Source: Gnetum montanum (lineage: Eukaryota; Streptophyta; Gnetopsida; Gnetales; Gnetaceae). From it: a DNA stretch of 64,000 nucleotides. This document shows positions 38,269-50,241 of the stretch, piece after piece. The notes beneath the pieces are model-generated. The model was not told the origin of the DNA, made no database searches, and saw only the letters and a program-made list of their open reading frames with translations. The stretch is from the NCBI GenBank assembly GCA_015680685.1, contig MNCI01010461.1:433123-497122 (forward strand), given 5' to 3'. Numbering within the stretch: the stretch's first letter is position 1; every line of letters starts with the position of its first letter. The translations under genes were made by a program, and so were the position numbers.

Positions 38269-39488
38269 TTAATTAAATTAGTAATGGTGATAAATAGAAA
38301 ACTGATGGTGTAAAACTAGGGGATTATGTGATCCATCTCTTGAATATGTAGCCATAAGATTATTCATGGGGAGATCCTCCATCCTGGTTCAAGAACTACT
38401 AAGTGTTTTTCACCTTTTTTCTTTTACAATATTTTTATCATTTTTCTATTTCTTCCAAATTTTTTTGATTCTTCTTCATATGTTTTCCATTTCTTAATAT
38501 TTTTATTTTCTTTATATTCTTCTCTTTTCTAAAGTCATTTTTTTTAATGTTTATGCATGTATTTTATGTTTTCATTAATAATATTTCTAGTCATGATGCA
38601 GAAGTCAATGCTATGTGTTGGGTTTTTGTTCTATGCTATCAAGATGATTGGGAAAATAATTGTGTAAAGTAGTGAGACCACCTCATCCATCCCTCTAGCT
38701 CTCTGAATAAAAGATCTTTATCATGGAAATAATTTGGTTCTTCTTTCATGAAACTAAAGTTAATCAATGATCATTGTACCTTGAAGAAAGAGGGAACGAC
38801 CAAGGGAGAATGGTAAGGATGTGATCTCAAGGAGATTTGTTGGGTTCTCTTCTTGACTTCCTTTGCATGGTTTATGACTCTGTTGGCACATTTGGCCATT
38901 TCATGAAGCAGACTTAAATTAGTTGAGAATTTGTGAAGAAGTAGCTTAATTTTCAGTTTGAGAGAAAGAGAATAAGTGCACAAAAAACATTCTCATATTT
39001 AAAAATATTGGAGCAAGCTTACACAGCCCTGGTTGATAAATACAGAATCATCAATATGTTATTCCACTTTATAATTCACTGAGGTTTACAGATGAATATT
39101 GCAAGTTTAGCAGTCTGGGCAGGGTGAAGTTNATAAACATTCATGTAGAAAGGCAGAAATAGGTTCCCCCAGCACTTTGCCATTGGAATCCCCATTCTCT
39201 GTGACCATTGCTGTCCCAAAAAAATATAGGAAAATAAAATCAAAAAATCTGCAATGACAAGAAACCAGAGAAGGTCTCCAAAACGGCAATGTACAAAAAC
39301 ACAGAAATAGAAAATGAAATGTTCACACAGCAACAAAAATAGAGCCAAAATATGATAGCATTTTTATCATCTAGCATCATACGAATATTTTTCTGAAGTG
39401 TGCTAGGCAATAGGCCAATGGTCAGTGGTATGTGGCACCGTTAGTGCAGGAAAACTGTTACTAAATTCGCAGACATTCCATCAAACAC
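38269..39488. other. no gene seen
   Basis: T-rich stretch at 38400-38560, then AT-rich sequence with a single N at 39132. No domain recognised. Confidence 0.4.
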
Positions 39489-40253
39489 TTGCTGCACAAA
39501 CTCCGTTTCTCTAGTACTCAACAAGATTGTTCAAATGATCAGATTTTTGATAGTGAACCTGTAGATAAAATTATTAGAAAGGGTGAAAGAAACCTTGTTC
39601 TAGAGAGAGGTGCCGCGTGTAATTTTACTTATGGCCTGTGGGCATTTAATCAGTCAAAAATTCCGTTGATTTCAAGATTATTCATACTTGCTGCTGATGC
39701 CGGTGGTGAATCAAGAGAACCGGTAATATGCAAGAGAAAATATGTTGCTGGAACTGGGCCTGTGTATGTGTTAGCTCAGCCTGCCGGGTTTACTGTGCGT
39801 GTTCTTAACGTAGAGGACCGGCCTGAGTCCCAAAAATCCGTAACCCTCAACGCCTGAGTCCCAAAAATCCGTAACCCTCAACGCCCTGTTCCAAAAATTC
39901 GTAACCTACAATGCCAAGTAATTCCGGTGTTCAGAATGGTGCCTGACGAGGAAGCGCTTGATCTCTCTCGGCTGAATCCGTTTAGGATTGATGCCGACTC
40001 TAATGCCTGCAACTACGGCGGAGCCGTTGCCAATTGTAGAGATGGCGGCAACAAAAATGGAGAGGATGTTTCAGCTACTAGCAAACCATGCACCGAATCA
40101 GTTCCAACCGCTGCAGCATTTTTGGAAGATGCAACTTCTATTACGAATTCAACGAAGGTGTGGCCGCGCGTTGCAGAAGTTCGTGAAGTAAAATCAGCAC
40201 TTGGCTGGATAATGAAGCGCCTTTGTCATAAATATTTCAAAGGTTTCTATTGA
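39489..40253 (+). CDS. hypothetical coding block of higher GC, one stop
   Basis: An open stretch of 122 codons (39489-39857) and one of 108 codons (39927-40253) lie in the same frame, separated by one stop at about 39855 and a short repeat array. The base composition is clearly richer in G+C than the flanks. The text includes KSVTLNA before the stop and FRMVPDEEALDLSRLNPFRI after it. No family is recognised and no splice sites are convincing. It could be an exon of a host gene captured inside the LTR element or a non-coding GC-rich island. Confidence 0.3.
39821..39914 (+). repeat. 31-bp tandem repeat, three units
   Basis: Units start at 39821, 39852 and 39883 (gcctgagtcccaaaaatccg and so on). 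The first two are identical; the third has several changes. The array straddles the stop between the two open stretches. Confidence 0.9.
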
Positions 40254-40718
40254 TATATAATAAGATTTAAATTAAAGATGGAACGCCTTGTTGATGGAAT
40301 GCCTGGTTTGTAAGCTGACTTGTATACCCAAGGCCGTTGTGAAGTGGATGAGAAAAATATTTTGATAAAAAGCAAAGGAAACACATGAAGACTATGAAGT
40401 ACTCTCCAAATTATTTTAGAGCATGGCCAAGGAGAGACAGATGATCAAATTTAATATTGTTCCTAATTATATATATAAAGCTATTTTCTAAAAATGGATT
40501 TATGGATATTTCCGACTATAGCTTTTTATATAATTGGAACTTTATGTGGAAGTTGTAACTTCCTAGCCTTAATCCATGATGTTTGTAACCACTACCAAGT
40601 ACACTTGTTAGATGCAGCATTTTTATCTCTTTTATGGTTTCAACCACCCAAAATTGTTGTAACTTACCTAACTTGTTGGGCAAGTAACCTCCTAGCTTGT
40701 AGGCCAAGTTTTTTTTTG

Positions 40719-41200
40719 NNNNNNNNNNNNNNNNNNNNNNNNNNNNNNNNNNNNNNNNNNNNNNNNNNNNNNNNNNNNNNNNNNNNNNNNNNNNNNNNNN
40801 NNNNNNNNNNNNNNNNNNNNNNNNNNNNNNNNNNNNNNNNNNNNNNNNNNNNNNNNNNNNNNNNNNNNNNNNNNNNNNNNNNNNNNNNNNNNNNNNNNNN
40901 NNNNNNNNNNNNNNNNNNNNNNNNNNNNNNNNNNNNNNNNNNNNNNNNNNNNNNNNNNNNNNNNNNNNNNNNNNNNNNNNNNNNNNNNNNNNNNNNNNNN
41001 NNNNNNNNNNNNNNNNNNNNNNNNNNNNNNNNNNNNNNNNNNNNNNNNNNNNNNNNNNNNNNNNNNNNNNNNNNNNNNNNNNNNNNNNNNNNNNNNNNNN
41101 NNNNNNNNNNNNNNNNNNNNNNNNNNNNNNNNNNNNNNNNNNNNNNNNNNNNNNNNNNNNNNNNNNNNNNNNNNNNNNNNNNNNNNNNNNNNNNNNNNNN
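40719..41200. other. assembly gap (Ns)
   Basis: 482 unknown bases. Open frames that appear to cross it are artefacts. Confidence 0.99.
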
Positions 41201-43282
41201 CGTGTCATTTTACCTTGTTTAAATATTTGAGATTCACAGAACTCTACTTTCTTTTCTTTTCTGTCTATTTCCATTGAATCTTGCTCTATTTCTAGTTTTC
41301 TTGTGGAACTACCTCTTTCTCTGGGGAAAATTAGGAGTAGATTTGCGGATTTGTGCTCAAATGTTTATGCAAAATTTTACTTGTTACAAGCAGATATTAT
41401 AAGGACCGCGTAGACTAGGTAGTTGAACAAAATAGGAAACTTTCAATAACTCACAGTACTGGACAAAGTTGGCTAAATCTCTTTAAAGTAAGTCATTTGT
41501 AGTTCACACACAACGAAATTGTCACATGTCTCACAACCGCACGCCGCAACAGCACACACACATACTCACATTAACTACTGAGTTATTTGGAGGTATCTGG
41601 GCCTTGGTGTTGCCAGAGACTAGCAGGCACCTAAATCCTGTTCGAGGACACTCGTTGGCGGTCACGTCCCAAACGGTCGCCAACAGACTCCTCAAGGAAC
41701 ATTTCATTACTTCTTCATCGACCAATAAATAGGAAGTTATGTCTTTGCATGGTGTGGTTCCCATTTCAAAAAAATTTAAAATCCAAATAAATAAATAAAT
41801 AAAGCATGAAAAAAATAAGAAAAAGAAAAAAAGCAATAAAAAATAATGAGAATTCAAAGCACATTCTTTCAACACAATAATGGGCTACAAGAATTGGTTA
41901 TGGGGTTGGAAAGACATGTTACCCATGCTTGAAGGCATCCCTCTAACTAAGGCCCTTCTTGTCTCTTTTTTTTCTTGCTCTTTTTAGAGTGATGATTGTT
42001 CTTTTAGGTTGTTGTGGACTCATGGTGGTAGGCAGGAGGGAACACATCAATGTGAGGTTAGTGTTAATGGTATGGACTTGGTCAAAACTTGGACAAATAG
42101 GTATGTTGATCATTTTAATCACATTTTTCACAAGAACCTATTGTGGACATGATCAAGTCCCTTACATCTTGATCTCTGCAATCCATTCTCATCCCATTAT
42201 TCACCTCATTATTACATGTGATTATGAGACTTTTCGTTTTGTGTAGTATAGTGCAACATCCCAACCACGGTAGTTGTGTGTTGATTGGAAAAAAGACAAG
42301 ATCTACATTTAACTTCTAGGGTGTCCATATACATCTACAAAAGTGGTTATGCAAGGGCATTTGTAACGAACCACTTGTCCTTGAGTTTTTGCATTAATGA
42401 TTGTAATAGTCTTTTGTGTGTTTGTGTGCATGTTTTGTTAACAAGTTGTGTGTGTGTCCTTTGATGGAAAAGGCTAATTGGAATAGTAATAAATTTGTTG
42501 ACCATATTTTTATATGTATTATGATTAAATGTTTAAATACTTTATGCATAAGAAATATGATTTAAAATACATGCTGATAATGTTTTAAACTAATAATAAT
42601 AAATAATATATGGGAAAACAAAATATTTTATATTCTATTTCAACAGAGATACTAAGAAATAGAGGACAATGCTCTAAGGTGTGCCTCAAGAGCTAAAATA
42701 GGTATGTTGAGACGCAAATGAATGCTCATATTGAGGAACTTGACCTATGAATCAAGTTGGAGGAACCTGACCCATGAATTAGGGATACTTTGTGCAAATA
42801 TTGTAGCTTTATATTTTATTTTATCTAAATGTGATGCATTGCTCTTTTTAGTTTAAAATAGTAGAGTATAAGTACCCTCTCCATTGCTATAGAAAGGTCA
42901 CATGATGACCTTTCAGGGATCGTAAGAAGATGGAAAAATTCACATCGCTGATGACCTAAAAAAGAAGGTGTCTTATTTGATTATGTATCTTGAATTGCCC
43001 TTGTCATGCATCTATTTAAAAACTCTTTCCTTGCATCTTATGATAATTCTGAATGATAAAGAGATAGATATTATGTTGGAATGTTCAAGAGGAATTGAAC
43101 CTAAGACCTAGCAAAATCTAAATTCTAAAATATCAAAAATTGTTGAATTAGGAATTGAACCTGTAACTTGTGAATATACATACTTTATTGATTTTATTAA
43201 AGTGATCATGAAGAGAAATGAACTCATGATCCATTTCTGGAGAGAGAAAGAGAGAGAGAAAGATAGAGATAACTTTAAAAAG
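41201..43282. other. no gene seen
   Basis: A less AT-rich patch lies at 41520-41720 without a recognisable product. The remainder is AT-rich intergenic sequence. Confidence 0.4.
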
Positions 43283-43423
43283 AAAGAAAAGAATATAAAC
43301 AGTCCCCAACTAGTTAGTTACAAGAACCCAAAGAAAAGAATATGAACAGTCCCCAACAAGTTAGTTACAAGAAACCAAAGAAAAGAATACGAACAGTCCC
43401 CAACAAGTCAGTTATAAGAAACC
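43283..43423 (+). repeat. 47-bp tandem repeat, three units
   Basis: Units of aaagaaaagaatatgaacag followed by tccccaacaagttagttaca begin near 43283, 43330 and 43377, with a few substitutions. Confidence 0.85.
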
Positions 43424-44127
43424 ATTCATTATCCCTTATTCCATCTACAAATAAGAAGAGGAGGAGAGGAAAAAAGGGACATACACAAGGCAAAAGTCGC
43501 TTTGCAGAACACAAAAAAAGAGAGGAGAAGGATACATCAACAAGGGATGTGGCTATGAAGGAAGAGAATACTGTCATTGCTACAAGAGATAGCAAAAAAG
43601 AAGAAGAAAACAAGCGCTGCATAGCAATCCAATATTCGGATAATTCCTCCTAGTAAGCAAGATATCTAAGTAAGGAGGTAAAGTGATCCATCTTTATTAT
43701 GTTTGATAATGGCTAGCAAGGGTTGATTTTCTCAAAATTTTCTCTTATTGCTTGTCTAACCACCTTCACAATGCTTGTATGAAAATATCAAGATTGTTGT
43801 TGTAAGCTTAGACTTATTTTTTTGGATCTCTCTGTCCTTTCTCTACACTCTCATACCTAAATGACTTGGATGAGAGTTGTTTTTGTAATGATTTAGAAAT
43901 ACCCATAACGATTTGGGGCATTTTTGGCAAAGGGTTGCCAACAGGGGCTATGGATCCCTGATATGAGGATTGGTACCACTGGTAGAAAGCGAGAGTATCC
44001 TTGGGCTCATCAATAATTGTGAATTGTTGAATTCTTGGATTTTGGTTGGAACTCGATTGATAAACCCTCCCCCTTTGAATGCATAAATCTTGGATTCAAA
44101 TCTTGAATTATACTTTTTTTCCTATAA

Positions 44128-44132
44128 CTTCT
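44128..44132. other. target site duplication, left (CTTCT)
   Basis: CTTCT directly before the left LTR is repeated at 61513-61517 directly after the right LTR. The 5-bp length is typical of LTR retrotransposon integrase. Confidence 0.9.
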
Positions 44133-45656
44133 TGAAACACTGTAGAAATCGCAAATCGGCCTAAGGCGAAGATCCACGGTTTGGACGAAAGTTCACGGTA
44201 AACTTTCAGAAGGCAGAACGAGGCAAAGCAAGGCAAAACGGCGCCCAGCATCAAGTCTCCAAGTTCCTTACAGATCCCAAATTTTACTATGTTTTCTATC
44301 TTTACGCTAAATTACGCAACATTGCGTAATGATGCTTAGCGTAATACGGCTTAATATAGTCCGACATCAGAAGGCGACTTACTTCAGTAGATTTGGTGAG
44401 CCTTAAGGCCCAAGCAGCGTAATGAGCTTCAAAAAGGGTCAAAAAAGGGAAGGTCCAACGAAAGTGCGACAGGTCGGCTCCTTTCTTTTTGCAGACTGAT
44501 CACTTTACACTGGTTACGCTACGCAGCATACATCTGCGTAATTTATCGTTGATTTAATCATTTTACGCTTCACTACGCTTTGCTGCGTAAATGAGCGTAA
44601 AACAGCTTGACCCATTATTTCCATGCCTTGTTACGCTCCGCCATGCAACGCAGTGTAAGCAAATGTAACACAGCGTAAAGCTGGTCAAAGCGGTTTCGCA
44701 TTTGCTATCCATACGCGCAATACGCTGATGAGCGTATTGTGCGTAATCATGAAGCGGCTTTGGCAAAGGTGCAGACAACGCATGTTGCAATTTGACACGA
44801 CATAGCCAGTTCGTCAAGTCAGCAGTATCCGGAAAGTTCGAGACACATGTCATCAAGGTTGTGCCTTTTTCACATGATGTCACAGCCTATAAGTACTCAA
44901 GTTGACAAAGATATAAGGGTTGGAAAATCTCAAACACGGTGGGCATTTTTTTTCAGACATTCTGGCAGTTATCATCTTTGAGCAGAGACAAGAGATCTTT
45001 CTTCAAGCATTGGCAGCAGGACAGATCGAACCTTTTGGGCAGAAACACAAATTCTCCCATCGGTGATCCTTGGCAGTTTTGAGCAGAAGTTATCCAAAGA
45101 AAAGAGGACAGATCAGAGATCGAGAGATCATCTAGTGCAGTTGGCAAAATCTATTGCTCAGACACATTTGATCAATAGACACCTATGCTTGACTTTCCTT
45201 GCATTCTATTTGTGGCTCACAAGGTAGACCAAGCTTAATTCTGCACTCTTTTTTGAATAGATTTCTTGTATTTCTGTGTACGCTTCATAAGCAGAATTTA
45301 TTCCAATTGGAATTTTGTATTCAATATACATAATTTTCCGGTCAAAGAACAAATCTTTGAACTACGCAATTTTTCTCTAAGTTTGATCCGCCTTGTTGTA
45401 TTGACGTTGCCATCATTGTAATTTATCCACATCATTTTCCTCTCCTTTTGCAGTTCATCAAATCAAACCATTCCACGAAATACTTACAATCATCATCAAT
45501 TTACTGATTGAGTAAGTCTCTGTCTGATCGACAAGACCACTCAGGGCGCCACGGATTCGTTTTTCCAACAAAGCCCTCGCACGGATCCGTGGTTAAAACT
45601 GTGTACACGGAATTTTGTTTGGTATTTTCCAGCTGCCGACCTTTTCCGTCGTTACA
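44133..45656 (+). repeat. left LTR
   Basis: 1,524 bp, TGAAACACTG...CGTTACA. Aligns to the right LTR at a constant offset of 15,856 at the points checked. In the first ~100 bases I count about eight substitutions, nearly all transitions. U3 is dense in GCGTAA/TTACGC; two TATA-like sites follow. Confidence 0.95.
44888..44893 (+). promoter_or_regulatory. LTR TATA box candidate
   Basis: TATAAG, conserved in the right LTR at 60744-60749. A second, ATATAAG at 44911-44917, is also conserved. Both lie downstream of the hexamer-rich U3. Confidence 0.5.
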
Positions 45657-45900
45657 GTTTTCTGGCGCTAGAAGGAGGGCCTAGGCTCCGATCCGTATTT
45701 TTTCGGGTAGCCCTGTTAGCGAGTTATACCAAAAACTGTAAACGTAATACCTCCAGGGAAGTTTACAGCAAATCGTGTGGTGTAGATCGGTCACAGTAAC
45801 GATTCCTTTGGAATCCTACAGGGTGGAAAGCCTAATAGTAATCTTCTTTGTCCACTGCCTTTTAGATCCAGTCATTTGTCATCGTTAACCCATTTGATTA
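45657..45900 (+). other. element 5' leader
   Basis: Untranslated leader between LTR and the first gag ATG at 45901. Packaging signals would be expected here but cannot be identified by eye. Confidence 0.4.
45663..45679 (+). other. primer binding site
   Basis: TGGCGCTAGAAGGAGGG starts six bases after the left LTR. The leading TGG complements a tRNA CCA end. I could not assign the tRNA. Confidence 0.6.
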
Positions 45901-48344
45901 ATGGATTCTACATACACTACCACATCCGCCATGATTGCCATCAACTCGGGTGCCACATATGTGAACCCCATTGCTGTCACTAGACTAGCTCCTGGTGCAG
46001 CAGGACCTCAGGGACCATCGCGTCAATCGTTGAGATTGGAGGGAAAGGATCCTGTTTTCACCGTCATGATGCCTGAGGAATATAATTTTATCTGTGTCAA
46101 GATCTAGGCGAAGTTTGCTCTTAGTTGAGCCGAGATCGATGTGAAATGGAATTTTGAGATGATCCACCGAGGGGGTTAGGATTTCACCCCAACAGCCTAT
46201 GACATTATCCCTTTAACAGACCATCACCATGAGATTATAACACAGTTGGTCATGGCTAAGAGCCAGGCTACACAGGCTATGCTGGAACCCCAGAATGGGG
46301 AGGAAGAGGATGATGAATTTGTAGCCCAGTCTGAACATTCATATCACACTCTTAGTCCTCATACCTACATAAATCCCTTATTTCCTCTTACTGGAGAAGC
46401 CGCCCCTATTAACCCAGCCATGACTACAGAAATGCATATTCCCGTTGCCCTGCAAGCCACTATGCAGCCATCTGGGCTGCAAGTGCAAATACCCCATAAT
46501 AACATGGGGGTGGTCTCATCACCATGTGTGCTCAGCATTCCGTCGGGGGTTCTAGCATCCACCGTGTCCCATTTCATCCCTCAGATCCAACCCCAAGCCA
46601 TATCTACAACTCGCCCGGTGCAGACCTTATCGCTTCCGCCCCCTCCAACCCAACAAATCACCGTTGTCATTTAGCCGCAGACATCTGTCCAACAGCCTAT
46701 CGCGAGTTAGTGGACCATCCCCGCGGCACAACATAACCAATCTGCGGTATATGGTGTGCAACCCTCAGTTGCACCCAGAATGCATATCCCACAGATGGTC
46801 CCGCAATATCCCTGTCCTTATCCCGTGCAGCCGGTGGCAGCTAACCTCTCTTTTCAAACCGGTGGGTGGTGGTCCTCACAGGCACCTCTGTCTACAGGGA
46901 TCTCTGCCGCGCCATCTGCCATCCAAACTATTCCTCCGTTTCCACTCCCCGGCATAGCTCTCCCAGTCCAACCTCCTATGCCTTCTGCATAGACATCTTT
47001 ATCGACAGGCTTAGACCATGCCTTCTTACTTATTCAGACCCTCATTGAGGAGGTTAGGCGTCTTAAGGCTGCTGGCTCAAACACTATACAAATCATGGAC
47101 TTCTACCAAGATGATCCTATTAGTCCAGCGGTCCCCATGCTGTCGTTGCCACCGGGGATATTTTTGCCTCATTTTACCAAGTATAATGGGGAGGAAGATC
47201 CCAACGCTCACTTGGTCATCTTCAGATCCGAATCCTTGTTGTTGCAACAATGGCCTCACACGATTATCCGTGTCTTTGCTATGTATTTGACAGGGAAAGC
47301 TTTAGATTGGTATCGAGCCCTCCCACGCTCTTCCATTTCAACCTTGGAAGAGCTTTTGACATAATTCATGACTCGCTTTAAATACAACTTAAAGTTAGAA
47401 GTCACGTTAGATCAAATCATGGGAGTGAAACAATACCCACTCTAACCAGTCTAGAAGTTCATACAGCGCTGGAGTGCTACTTTGAATGAAATCCGTGAGC
47501 CGATCGCGGAGCCACACTTACTGGCCATCTTCAAAGGAGCATTCAATGACTTTATTAAGTCTAAGCTGTATTATCTTTCCCCTAACTCCTTACATCAGGC
47601 CTTCGCCCAAACCAAAAGCATCCAAGATGCTGCGGAGGCCAGCAAAGACCCGGCGTATGTCACCTACAAGAACGCTCACAACAAAGGCAAGGACAAAGGT
47701 AAAGTGACGACAACTATAGTAGCTGCGCTGGTTGAGGGTACAAAGAATAAGAACAAGAAGGCACATACGGCACCTCCTGAGACCACGGCTAGTGCGGGTA
47801 GCACCGGCCAAGACACAGCTACCCCTGAAAGGCCCCCCAGCCAAAACCAAACTTTGAGCGTAAAGATCGCTCAAAGTACACAGCCCTGCCTGTAAAACAC
47901 TCAGAACTGTTGAAGCAACTGTTAGGGGCAGGATACATTCAACCCAAGAAGGTATCCGAAGAAGCTCTGAAGTGTCACAGACGTCATTGTGAACTGCTGA
48001 AGAATCCTTCTTTAGCCCTACTTGACGAACCGCCAGTTCCAAGGTCCTCTAGGCTGGACCGTTTCTATGACTACCACCAGTTTTGTGGTCACGATACTGA
48101 TTACTGCTGGGCATTGAAAGACGATATTCAACGCATGATTGACGATGGTTCACTCAAATTAGACAGTAGTAGTCCAACATGTCCGGAAAACCAAGCATTG
48201 CATGTGTACAAGGATCTGTTGAATGCAAACAACGCATCCTATACAATCAACATGGTGAGTACGGACGGTGAGAGGAAAGTACCGCCCAAACAATCTTTTG
48301 TTTTGCGTGTACCTACCAACTCACAAAAAGGGACAAGCTTTTGA
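45901..48344 (+). pseudogene. gag polyprotein, broken
   Basis: The capsid precursor. It starts at ATG 45901 in frame 1 with a long Pro/Gln/Ser-rich N-terminal region (46246-46990), then the retrotransposon gag core (47095-47650: PPGIFLPHFTKYNGEEDPNA, YLTGKALDWYRALP, then after stops IFKGAFNDFIKSKLYYLS). A Lys-rich basic stretch follows (47670-47770). A frame change near 47890 leads into LLGAGYIQPKK and a Cys/His motif (YHQFCGHDTDYCWALKDDIQ, about 48072-48131) matching the HxxxGHDTxxC region of plant Tat gags. In-frame stops at about 46105, 46126, 46180, 46672, 46990, 47362, 47443 and 47452. The long N-terminal extension fits Ogre/Tat elements, which carry extra sequence before gag. Confidence 0.8.
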
Positions 48345-49063
48345 TTAACAGCTGGTGGTGTCTCAAGGCCACCCTTCATTATTTGGGCACCTTCTCAGAA
48401 TGTCACTCAGCCATGCAGTAACAGCCAAGCCGCGGCCTTGTCCGCGCCCACGCCTAGGGCGCCTTTCATCATCAAAGCGCCAAAACCACCGGCTGCTCCT
48501 CTCACGCTGGGGCAAGCCTCTAACCAAAACCGCCAACCATCACCTGACAAACAAAAGGGAGAGGACACATCTGTTAATGCTACAAAAAACCACTCTACAC
48601 TCGGCTTCCCTAAGCCTGGGCCTCTGGCTTTTGTGCCTTCGCCTGTACCTCAGAGGCAGGATAAGGGTGCAGAAACGTAGCCACCTCCTCTCGGTAAGAA
48701 AAAGAACAACCCCCCGACTGACACCATTCCACCTCAAGAGATCCGTCTCTTGGGACGAATGGAAGAAGACAGGGGAAATAAACAACTTAGCTGAGAGAAG
48801 GATCTCCTCGATGCATTTACACAGGTCAAACAGGTCCTGAAACAAAAAAATACAACGCTGAGCCTCTATGACCTGCTCATGACATCCCAAGAACACTGTG
48901 AGGTTATGGTCCGCATGCTGACATCCATACCTGTGGATGAAAGCTTACCAGCGAAGGAGGAAGCGATACACGCTGTCATGTTTCCTTCCGAAGCTGAGCA
49001 ACCTAAGCCTACCTCGCTGACCTTTCATGACGAGTCCATCAAAGATGATCCTGAGAAAGGTTA
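48345..49063 (+). pseudogene. gag-protease linker
   Basis: Continues in the frame of the Cys/His motif. Pro/Lys-rich text (48438-48680, then PPLGKKKNNPP), and an open stretch 48879-49064 just before the protease. Stops and a shift interrupt it. Confidence 0.55.
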
Positions 49064-49691
49064 GGTGACAACTGAACCCATGTTCATCACCATTTGGGTC
49101 GGTTAGTACCAGATCTGGAGGGTACACGTGGACGACGGCGCAGCTACAAATGTCATTCCTTATCCCATCATGGATAGGTTGGGTTTGGTCGACCAGATCA
49201 TTCCCACAGCGACAACATGCGTAGAGTCATTCAATGAAGCAAGGGTTCAGGTAAAGGGGATGGTGCGTATCGAGTTTTTGGCAGGGGATCAATTCCCAAT
49301 GGATGCCACATTCCTAGTTGTCGAGGAGATGGCTGGGTTTAACTTGATCTTAGGGAGGTCCTGGTTAGCCCAGCTGAGGGCGGTTTCATCACCGATACAT
49401 CAGGAGATACACCTACCCTATGCAGGAGGGGAGGTCGTAATACGCTGTGATGAAATCACCCCTAGGACTGTCAACAACATTGAAGAAGAACAAGGTTCAG
49501 AGTTAGAAACATTGGATGATCAAACCCATCCCCAAATCCCTCAACAAACTGAAACCAATGATGATAGTCTAGCCTGGGCCAACCTGCCATTTCAGGATGG
49601 CGGCATAGAGGAGTCAAACTGTAAATCCCTCTGTCCTTATGCAACACTCAACATAAAATCCATTAAGAAACAATTGCGAATTAGTGGTTGA
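49064..49691 (+). pseudogene. retroviral-type aspartic protease
   Basis: Reads HVDDGAATNVIPYPIMDRLG at 49125-49184, the active-site loop of retropepsins, here D-D-G where D-S/T-G is usual. The flap-side text ATFLVVEEMAGFNLILGRSW (about 49305-49364) is the typical second motif (ILGRxWL). An acidic linker rich in Glu follows to a stop at 49689-49691. A stop at about 49103 precedes the active site. It would cleave the Gag-Pol polyprotein. Confidence 0.8.
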
Positions 49692-50241
49692 ACAATGGCA
49701 TTTACGTGCATTATCATGTTTTTACCAGTTATCGCCGTTTAAACTTAGCAGTTCGTTTTCATTCAATACATATTTACACTACAGAAGTTTTTAATTTTTA
49801 CGCTTGCCATTTCCTTACGCTATTGCATTTCTTTTACGTATGCTATTTACGCTTTTTGATCACTTTAGTCCAATTACGCAGAGATGTACATTACCATCAA
49901 TCACGCTTTCTACATTACGCAAAGGGCCTGCAATGGCCTAAAACTAGCCATGGCCCGCAAAGGCCTAAAACTAGTTTCCAGATTACGCAAATGCCCATGA
50001 TGGCCCGCAATGGCCTGAAACTAGTAACGGCCTACTATGGCCTTAAACTAGCAATTCCATTCTGTCGCAACATAACTTAAGCAAAATCGTTAACAACTAT
50101 GCTTATGATTTGCAGATAAGAACATAAAAGATAAAAAAATAAATAACATTTGAAACCGCCATAAGATCTTATAGTTAGTCTTTTAGCCATTCACATAACC
50201 ATTGTTTGACTCCAACCAATAAAACCATGCGTAAGCTACAA
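49692..50241. repeat. TTACGC-rich and GGCCTAAAACTAG repeat block
   Basis: After the protease stop the sequence turns non-coding. TTACGC recurs (49799-49930), then about four imperfect units with the core ggcctaaaactag (49922-50052). This core resembles the taaaactggc core of the array at 58.3-58.8 kb. Confidence 0.7.

Noticed and set aside
40494-41274. Long open frames on both strands across 40.5-41.3 kb
   Set aside because: They are open only because the Ns of the gap translate as unknown residues.
43342-43653. 103-codon Lys/Arg/Glu-rich frame
   Set aside because: Covers a 47-bp tandem repeat and purine-rich low-complexity sequence; no domain.
43950-44010. Possible initiator-Met-type primer site (ttggtaccactggtagaaag)
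   Set aside because: Match to TGGTATCAGAGC is too weak and no LTR end was found next to it.
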